Source: Trichomonas vaginalis G3 | Taxonomy: Eukaryota > Parabasalia > Trichomonadida > Trichomonadidae | Direction of reading: 5' to 3' | Length of the DNA stretch: 64,000 nt | NCBI RefSeq assembly: GCF_026262505.1 | Contig: NC_067207.1 | Location: 15,778,082 to 15,842,081, forward strand | Shown here: positions 58,614 through 64,000 of the stretch, piece after piece | How positions within the stretch are numbered: position 1 is the first letter of the stretch | How the letters are laid out: each line of letters starts with the position of its first letter | Translations under genes and position numbers: made by a program | The notes under the pieces: model-generated | What the model saw: only the letters and a program-made list of their open reading frames with translations | Told to the model about the DNA's origin: nothing | Database searches by the model: none

Positions 58614-59575
58614 AAATATGAGAACAAGTGGTTGTAAAAGTCAGATGTCAAAGTTTCTGCTAAGTCGTCAAAATATTCTGTATCTTGCATATGAGCTTCT
58701 GACGTTCTGACAACTACATATCTTCTGTCAGAACTTTCTAACTTCATCGGAACGGCGTTGTTTGAAACCATGATGAAATTTGCAACATTTTCACAAACTC
58801 TTTGGTCTCTATACTTTCTTTCAACAACTCCAACTTTGTCTGTTATAAGACTCTTCAAAGCATCTGAGTTTAAAACCTTTGTTGTATCTATACTTTGAAG
58901 TTCGTTACATACTATAAGTTTCATATTCTCTATTGAAGAGTTAAATTTACCGCAGATGTTTTCTAAGTTTGTCATATTCGGGTTCGAATAGCCTTCTAAC
59001 AGTTTGCATAAGATATCTGTAAAGAAAGTGTTCTTACCTGTTCCTTGTTTTCCAATTACAATGAGAGCAGTTTCATTTTTAGCACTTGGATGTTGTAAGA
59101 TGTTTGCAAACCAACATAAGATATACTCATAGACTCTTTCGTTTCCATTGCATATAATTTCTTTGACATGGTCTAACCAAGCTTCTATAACATTTTCTTT
59201 CCATTCTACTTGTTCGTATTTATATCCAGTGAAGATAGAATAGAAGTTTGGAGAAGGTGTATAGAACTTTATACCACGAACTGAAAAATCTTCAAGTTTT
59301 GACAATAAGATATCCCAAGCATCTAACATCTTCATGCCAACTTGTACGACTTTTATTTTCTTAAGTTTCTGTTTACATTCTTGTTCTGAAACTATTGTCG
59401 CTTTAGGTTTGTTAAAGACTACATCCCATTCTTTCATAACATAACATTCTGGGGCAGAGTCGACATAAATGACTAAACGTTTCAAATTCTCGACTGCTTT
59501 GTTATAGTCTCTAAATGGACACATATTTCTGAACGCTTGGAAGTCATAAAAATCTGAAACGTCTATTCTGTACAT
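58610..59575 (-). CDS. SF3/D5-type helicase of the Maverick
   Basis: 321 residues. Walker A GKQGTGKNTFF, Walker B-like KLIVCNEL, and sensor-type FIMVSNN then SSDRRYVVV. These place it with the superfamily 3 helicases of DNA viruses and plasmids, which unwind DNA during replication. Confidence 0.8.
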   Translation of the reverse strand: MYRIDVSDFYDFQAFRNMCPFRDYNKAVENLKRLVIYVDSAPECYVMKEWDVVFNKPKATIVSEQECKQKLKKIKVVQVGMKMLDAWDILLSKLEDFSVRGIKFYTPSPNFYSIFTGYKYEQVEWKENVIEAWLDHVKEIICNGNERVYEYILCWFANILQHPSAKNETALIVIGKQGTGKNTFFTDILCKLLEGYSNPNMTNLENICGKFNSSIENMKLIVCNELQSIDTTKVLNSDALKSLITDKVGVVERKYRDQRVCENVANFIMVSNNAVPMKLESSDRRYVVVRTSEAHMQDTEYFDDLAETLTSDFYNHLFSYL

Positions 59576-59605
59576 TTTTTATAAAAATAAAAAAAAATAT
59601 TTTTT

Positions 59606-60412
59606 TTATTCTTGACTTTGTTGTTGCATTTGTTCCATTTGTTGCATTTGTTGTTCTTGAGCTATTTGTTGTTGAAGTTGTTCTTGTAGTACAATACTTT
59701 CACCAGTTGCATCTTCCAATTCGAAACTTTCTGCCGTCATTGACAAATACATAGGACATAAAAGTTTTACAGGAACAAAGTTTGCGTCAACTAAGGTTAA
59801 GTTTATGTTTGCTAAAGTGTTTGAGTTTACTAAAGCTGAAAACTCAGCATTCGAATGAACAATAGGCAAACCAGCAGAGAATGTGTTGTTTATACGCATG
59901 AGTATCTTTTGGTCATAGTAGTTTCTGTCGACATTCGAATAGCACTTTGAACCTAAGTTTGAAACAATATATAAAATAGGTGTACTTAAAGTCAATGGAA
60001 TAGATAGACCTTGTATGACACCTTTTCCTGTTATAGGAAACTGTTGGTAGTAAAAACCAGATATAAGTTTTGTATTATAGCTCATATCGTTTATACTAAA
60101 CTCAGTCGGACATCCAAACATAATGAAACCTGCTCTAGTTGCAGCACATGTTACATCCGTCCTTAAAGTATTAAATAAGTCAACAAAACCTGTTGGTGGT
60201 ATATCTGAGTAAGTATCTTCAAAGAAGTATTTTTTACCATTCACAACAACAAAGTCTTCTGGTGTCAAAAGAGCAAAACAGGCTTTAGTCGTCATCGTGT
60301 TTAAGGTCAGTTTACAATATCGTCCTTGAGGACTTTGTAAGTTTGTTGTTATAGAATTATATGACTCAGGGTTTTTAGTCGTAATAGTATAAACCACTAT
60401 GTCTTCTGCCAT
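59606..60412 (-). CDS. Minor capsid (penton)-like Maverick protein
   Basis: 268 residues, strand-rich, with TLVDANFVPVKLLCPMYLSM near the end. This fits the minor-capsid jelly-roll proteins of Polintons and virophages. The C terminus is a Gln/Met-rich tail. The call is by pattern and by position near the major capsid gene. Confidence 0.6.
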   Translation of the reverse strand: MAEDIVVYTITTKNPESYNSITTNLQSPQGRYCKLTLNTMTTKACFALLTPEDFVVVNGKKYFFEDTYSDIPPTGFVDLFNTLRTDVTCAATRAGFIMFGCPTEFSINDMSYNTKLISGFYYQQFPITGKGVIQGLSIPLTLSTPILYIVSNLGSKCYSNVDRNYYDQKILMRINNTFSAGLPIVHSNAEFSALVNSNTLANINLTLVDANFVPVKLLCPMYLSMTAESFELEDATGESIVLQEQLQQQIAQEQQMQQMEQMQQQSQE

Positions 60413-60422
60413 TTACATATAT

Positions 60423-60653
60423 TTAAAAGTTTTTCTGAAAGTGGAGAAGAACTTCATCTAAACTTTCACATGGCGTTTCTTGAAGTTCTCTGTCTAAGAA
60501 GTTCAAATATTTTGTAAAGACATAGAACTTTCCTTTGTCTACACGAACAAACAAAACAGGGTCTTTCATATCGTTCAAAAGTGTGTAAAGTCCTTTACAT
60601 GAAATAAAGTCTATATTGTTTTTCTTCAAACATCTTTCAAGAAGTTTTGACAT
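60423..60653 (-). CDS. Small Maverick protein (76 aa)
   Basis: Reads MSKLLERCLKKNNIDFISCK. No domain. It lies between the minor-capsid-like gene and the next frame with short gaps, all on the minus strand. GCTAAGTAAAA immediately precedes the ATG. Confidence 0.5.
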   Translation of the reverse strand: MSKLLERCLKKNNIDFISCKGLYTLLNDMKDPVLFVRVDKGKFYVFTKYLNFLDRELQETPCESLDEVLLHFQKNF

Positions 60654-60659
60654 TTTTAC

Positions 60660-61241
60660 TTAGCAAATAAATTTTAATGAAATGTTGTGGTCGTCAAATA
60701 TTTTTATGACGTCTGGGAAACTATATTTTAAGTTCAACGTTTCACCTCCTTTCATAACGTATATCTTGTCAATGACATTATATGAAACACCACAGCAAGC
60801 AATGTCGGGTTCTATTTCTTTGATGTTTATATCGTCTGCCTCTGTCAAAAGTTTCAATAGTTCTTTCAAAACTTCATGAGGTGCGATGACATATGAGTTC
60901 ACTTTTACAGGGTTGTGCTCAACCAAGTTTAACATTAGACCTAAAGCTTGACAAATCTTCTCCTGAGTTTTAAGTTTGTCTTTAAGTTGTTGGTAGTCGT
61001 TTCGAATATCTGCAACAGAACTTAAGTCTCTGCTAACTTCAGGATATGTTGGTTGTTCTTTTACAGGAACTATTGTTATACCATCTTCGTCTTCGTATGG
61101 TTTCCCCACTTCAACATCTCTTTCTTTGACATTGACAACAACACTTTGACTGTTTGTTTGAGTTGGTGAATTTAACTTCACATCTGCCATCGCCATTAAA
61201 CCTTTTGAAACACTTACGCTTCTATTTTTCGGAAATGACAT
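60660..61241 (-). CDS. Maverick protein of unknown function (193 aa)
   Basis: The start at 61241 (MSFPKNRSVS) is preferred to a longer upstream frame that would overlap the divergent gene. A disordered N terminus, a short coiled-coil (IRNDYQQLKDKLKTQEKI) and a globular C terminus. CTAAGTAAA precedes the ATG. Confidence 0.55.
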   Translation of the reverse strand: MSFPKNRSVSVSKGLMAMADVKLNSPTQTNSQSVVVNVKERDVEVGKPYEDEDGITIVPVKEQPTYPEVSRDLSSVADIRNDYQQLKDKLKTQEKICQALGLMLNLVEHNPVKVNSYVIAPHEVLKELLKLLTEADDINIKEIEPDIACCGVSYNVIDKIYVMKGGETLNLKYSFPDVIKIFDDHNISLKFIC

Positions 61242-61259
61242 TTTACTTAGAATAAAAAG
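61242..61259. promoter_or_regulatory. Bidirectional promoter candidate between two Maverick genes
   Basis: 18 bp between divergent starts, TTTACTTAGAATAAAAAG. It carries the same CTAAG/TAGAATAAAA words as the 44929-44946 spacer. Confidence 0.45.
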
Positions 61260-61679
61260 ATGGACGTATTCGAGTATCTCTTCGAATTGAAGCAGAACAA
61301 AGTTTACACACACAAACAATACAAATACATTGACAGAATAGTTCTTTACACAAACAATGGAAAATGTTATAGAATAGCAGTCTTTGCTGAACCTAAATAT
61401 TTTCATAAAGCAAAGAAAGTTGGTATAACTGAAATGGTGAAAGTTCTTGAAGCAGACAAAAATATAACTTCAAAACTTACAGATATTTCTAAAGGTAAGT
61501 TTATCTTACAATATTATGTCAAAACTGGCGTACTGTCAATATTTGACGGAGAGAAGTCAGTTCAAGAACAACTTACTGACCTGCTGCCAAAATCTGCTCG
61601 ATGGAAGCTGTCGTTATGCCAATCTGAGGAGCCCCAGCAGGTTTCATCGAACGAATCTTCAAAAGAGCATCTTCCGTGA
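61260..61679 (+). CDS. Maverick protein of unknown function (139 aa)
   Basis: Reads MDVFEYLFELKQNKVYTHKQ, with KYIDRIVLYTNNGKCYRIAV in the first half. Its 3' end overlaps the convergent major-capsid-like gene by about 107 bp. No domain recognised. Confidence 0.5.
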   Translation: MDVFEYLFELKQNKVYTHKQYKYIDRIVLYTNNGKCYRIAVFAEPKYFHKAKKVGITEMVKVLEADKNITSKLTDISKGKFILQYYVKTGVLSIFDGEKSVQEQLTDLLPKSARWKLSLCQSEEPQQVSSNESSKEHLP

Positions 61680-63177
61680 AAAGTGCTATTGGTTTTGTAA
61701 ACTTCTTTGCTCTCAGTTCATCTGGACCGTCTCTGTCACCAGTATATTGTATTTGAACTGTACCAACAGTTGAAATACCACCCATAAAGTCTTCTGAGTC
61801 AGCAAATGGAATGCCAAGCCAAAAGTTTGAACGGTCTCCATTTGTATATTGGGTTTTTTGACCTCCTGTATGAGTCCATACTTTCACATATGGCATAATA
61901 GAACTTTGCATTTCAGGGTTAATGGTCGTTGTGAAGTTGTTGTTAAAGTTCATAGCATCTAATGTCAAGTTGTATGACCTCATATCCTCAACTGTAGAAT
62001 ATTCTTCTCTTGGATAATATTTGCCATCTATGTTTATATGATATTTAATACCGGGGTTGTAGAAACAAGAATAGTCATTTATAGTTCGTCTGAACAGTAC
62101 AAACATAGTATCTGCATGTTTCATTGCAGTTGTTAAAGCAATATCTGTTCTTGCACCTGGGTCAGCACTTTGGTTTCCAACTTCACCTGCAAAGTCTTTG
62201 ACAGATATTTGGTGTATAGGGAACATAAGTGGAACTGCAATATATTTGGCAGCTAAAGCATTTGAAATATCTGGGTCCAACATATAGACTGCAAGTCTGC
62301 TTTCTATTCTCTTGCATTCAAACTTTTCGCATGTGAACTTAACTGGGTCCCAAGCAGTTCCAGCAGCATTGAAGTAGTAGTTTACTTCAGTGTTGAGGTT
62401 TGAGAAACCAAAGTCTAAGTCAACTTTGTCTTTGCAAAAGTCACAGAACTTGGCTCCACCAGTTCCAGCTACAGTAAGAGTGAATGGGTCTTGTGTTGGT
62501 GCAATGACTAAGTTATTTTTGCTTGGAGTAAGTTCGATAGAAATTTTTCCTGCCCAGTTTGGCAAGTATCTTAAAAACCTGAAGATGAGGAAAGATGACA
62601 AAGGAACTCTAAGTTTCAGTTTTACTTTGGTTACTGCTGCTGCAGTTTGTCCAGAAAGGTCAACATAAACTCCTGGAACGTTAGGGTCAAGTCTTCTTAT
62701 TTTCTCAATAGTTGCATACTGGTCTGTTTGTTCTCTAGCTTGTGGTTGTACTGAGTTTCTCAAAGCGAACCATTCATAGTTTGCCCATGTTACTGTTTGA
62801 ACTAAGTCAGAGTTAGAATATATCTTATATCCCATGAAAACTTCTGGAGCATATTGGTATCCGACATAGAAAATTCCATTGCAACCTTTCTTGTCAGACA
62901 ACTTGGCAGAAGGTTTTATTTCAATGTCTTGTTCCACGTATAAGAATGAGTTGTCAATAGAAATAATATGAAACCTGTCGCATGCAATATCTACTGTTGT
63001 TGAAGAACCTTCTCCAAACTCACCTACGTTTCCATAAGAAACAGCAGTTGTATATTCGTAAGTTCCAGGAACTATTTCTGACCTTCTAATGGCATTGTCG
63101 CATTCGTTATACCATTCGGAAACATTTCCATTCATGGCATCCAAAACTGTTGGCGTTATATTCTGAGCGGCGTACAT
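61573..63177 (-). CDS. Major capsid-like protein of the Maverick (double jelly-roll type)
   Basis: 534 residues, strand-rich throughout, with a jelly-roll-like rhythm (FHIISIDNSFLYVEQDIEIK, KVKLKLRVPLSSFLIFRFLR, PNWAGKISIELTPSKNN). The size and place in the element fit Polinton major capsid proteins. No structure prediction was run. Confidence 0.65.
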   Translation of the reverse strand: MYAAQNITPTVLDAMNGNVSEWYNECDNAIRRSEIVPGTYEYTTAVSYGNVGEFGEGSSTTVDIACDRFHIISIDNSFLYVEQDIEIKPSAKLSDKKGCNGIFYVGYQYAPEVFMGYKIYSNSDLVQTVTWANYEWFALRNSVQPQAREQTDQYATIEKIRRLDPNVPGVYVDLSGQTAAAVTKVKLKLRVPLSSFLIFRFLRYLPNWAGKISIELTPSKNNLVIAPTQDPFTLTVAGTGGAKFCDFCKDKVDLDFGFSNLNTEVNYYFNAAGTAWDPVKFTCEKFECKRIESRLAVYMLDPDISNALAAKYIAVPLMFPIHQISVKDFAGEVGNQSADPGARTDIALTTAMKHADTMFVLFRRTINDYSCFYNPGIKYHINIDGKYYPREEYSTVEDMRSYNLTLDAMNFNNNFTTTINPEMQSSIMPYVKVWTHTGGQKTQYTNGDRSNFWLGIPFADSEDFMGGISTVGTVQIQYTGDRDGPDELRAKKFTKPIALFTEDALLKIRSMKPAGAPQIGITTASIEQILAAGQ

Positions 63178-63209
63178 TTCATATGGGTAAAAATATAGAA
63201 TAGTTGGAT

Positions 63210-64000
63210 TTATATGTCATAATAGAACCCACGTGGACCAAGCTTTACTTTCTTCCTGACTGAGTTTTTAACTCTTCTTTTTCCTTCATTGCCACTACTT
63301 TCACTAGATGAAGTTACTTCTTCACTACTTTCACTTTGTTCTACTCTTCTTCTTTGGTGTCGCTTTGGTAACTTGCCCTCTGCTTCAAGTTGTTGCATCT
63401 TTGCCTCATGTTCACCTAGTATGTTGTAAATTTCCCATGTCCTTTTTGCCTTTGGGCTCTGGTCGCCCATCTCAGGTAACCAATATCCTAGAAAGAGTTT
63501 GTCATAGTTTGTATTTGAGTCGTCGCTTATTGTTTGCATGACTCTTTCCTGAGTTTCCGGTTCAAGCTCTTCAAACAGAGCTTGTCCATATGGAATATGC
63601 TCGTTTCCAAATATATGTTTTTGTAGCCATTCTGGTTTTCTTTCCATGTTACCAATTATATCTTTTGTGAATGGGAAAGCTTTTACCCAATCTTTCAGTC
63701 TTTCGTCATTTATTTCTGTAGTTGGTTTTATTTTGTCAAGGAACATGTTTTTCAATACTAACATTTCATTTGGTACTGTCCATTTGAGTTTTCTTAAATA
63801 TTCATCCCTTCTCAGGTCATTGTCTGCAAAGTAAGTTTTTATGACATTTTGTAAACTTTCGTTTGCAAGGTCATGTACAATAGGTTCTCTTCCTTCTCCC
63901 TCCCTAACTTTCTTTCTAAACTCTTCACCAAATATACCATCTCTATGGTTCTGTGTAGTTCTTTGAGATAAATGTTCTAGAACGTCAGGTGTTATATTTC
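63210..64000 (-). CDS. Maverick protein of unknown function, continues past the window
   Basis: The frame is open to the window edge (reading ITPDVLEHLSQRTTQNHRDG near 63990), so the start lies outside. It has WTVPNEMLVLKNMFLDK, a Ser/Glu-rich acidic run and a basic tail (RRVKNSVRKKVKLGPRGFYY). It directly precedes the capsid gene in transcription order. A protease or scaffold cannot be told from this part. Confidence 0.5.
   Translation of the reverse strand, partial: NITPDVLEHLSQRTTQNHRDGIFGEEFRKKVREGEGREPIVHDLANESLQNVIKTYFADNDLRRDEYLRKLKWTVPNEMLVLKNMFLDKIKPTTEINDERLKDWVKAFPFTKDIIGNMERKPEWLQKHIFGNEHIPYGQALFEELEPETQERVMQTISDDSNTNYDKLFLGYWLPEMGDQSPKAKRTWEIYNILGEHEAKMQQLEAEGKLPKRHQRRRVEQSESSEEVTSSSESSGNEGKRRVKNSVRKKVKLGPRGFYYDI

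Larger units (their letters stand above)
42250..64000. mobile_element. Maverick (Polinton) element, partial: continues beyond the window
   Basis: Diagnostic parts present: protein-primed B-family DNA polymerase, RVE integrase, packaging-type ATPase, SF3/D5-type helicase, major-capsid-like and minor-capsid-like proteins. KilA-N genes, a tail-fibre-like gene and several small proteins are added. The left limit (~42.25 kb) is approximate, set by the first element-like small frame and the end of host-type repeats; I did not identify the terminal inverted repeat. The right end lies outside the window. The element looks broken: the left third shows roughly three to five disrupted genes and the ATPase region another, while most right-hand frames look open. 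By the number of open frames it is probably a fairly young insertion, as usual for this family in trichomonads. Confidence 0.9.

Noticed and set aside
1-64000. tRNA, rRNA or snRNA genes
   Set aside because: None recognised by eye on either strand. A covariance-model search (tRNAscan-SE, Infernal) would be needed to exclude them.
1-64000. Bacterial origin or contamination
   Set aside because: Eukaryotic families (PDE with GAF, MBOAT, ankyrin, TRRAP-like, Maverick) occur throughout, and trichomonad-type initiators are present; the SDR gene alone is bacterial-like.

Overview
The window reads as nuclear DNA of a parabasalid protist, most likely Trichomonas vaginalis or a close relative. The evidence is AT-rich intergenic DNA, long host reading frames without obvious introns, a TCAYW-type initiator 2-5 nt upstream of the ATG in two genes, DUF3447-type ankyrin genes, a BspA-like leucine-rich-repeat gene, an ALK/LTK-type glycine-rich surface family, and a Maverick (Polinton) element. 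The species call is inference; no marker gene for it lies in the window.

Layout. 1-2.2 kb: a GC-rich array of stem-loops (261-1646) in AT-rich DNA. 2.2-9.0 kb: a cluster of glycine-rich surface-protein copies (three long, one fragment). They are mixed with two TTAA-flanked MITEs, a second stem-loop array (4065-4376) and a foldback element (4497-5750). 9.2-17.1 kb: a very long minus-strand gene that looks like the TRRAP/Tra1 scaffold pseudokinase. 17.6-18.4 kb: a short-chain dehydrogenase. 18.7-24.2 kb: ankyrin genes and a coiled-coil gene, some of them broken. 24.4-29.0 kb: a SAM/zinc-finger protein and a GAF-PDE cyclic-nucleotide phosphodiesterase. 29.3-33.5 kb: a second copy of the foldback element, carrying a TA-flanked element that itself holds a third stem-loop array. 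33.6-40.7 kb: an MBOAT acyltransferase, a BspA-like gene with a frameshift, and another ankyrin gene. About 42.3 kb to the window end: one Maverick, cut by the window edge.

The Maverick carries a protein-primed DNA polymerase, an RVE integrase, a packaging-type ATPase, an SF3/D5-type helicase, capsid-like proteins, a phage-like tail-fibre protein, KilA-N and GIY-YIG-type genes and small basic or hydrophobic proteins. It is treated here as a fossil: its left part is decayed, while most frames on its right side look open.

The most unusual theme is stem-loop modularity. At least five unrelated sequence families (261-1646, 4065-4376, 31151-31433, the GGAATTCC palindromes at 51.4-52.7 kb, and the ATCGTGAAAAA units at 54.0-54.2 kb) are runs of short hairpins. 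In several, the two arms differ between copies in a matched, pairing-preserving way. Two of the families also sit inside KilA-N reading frames at the same place in the domain, much like palindromic elements known from Rickettsia genes. Nothing here was searched against a database; all family calls are from reading motifs.
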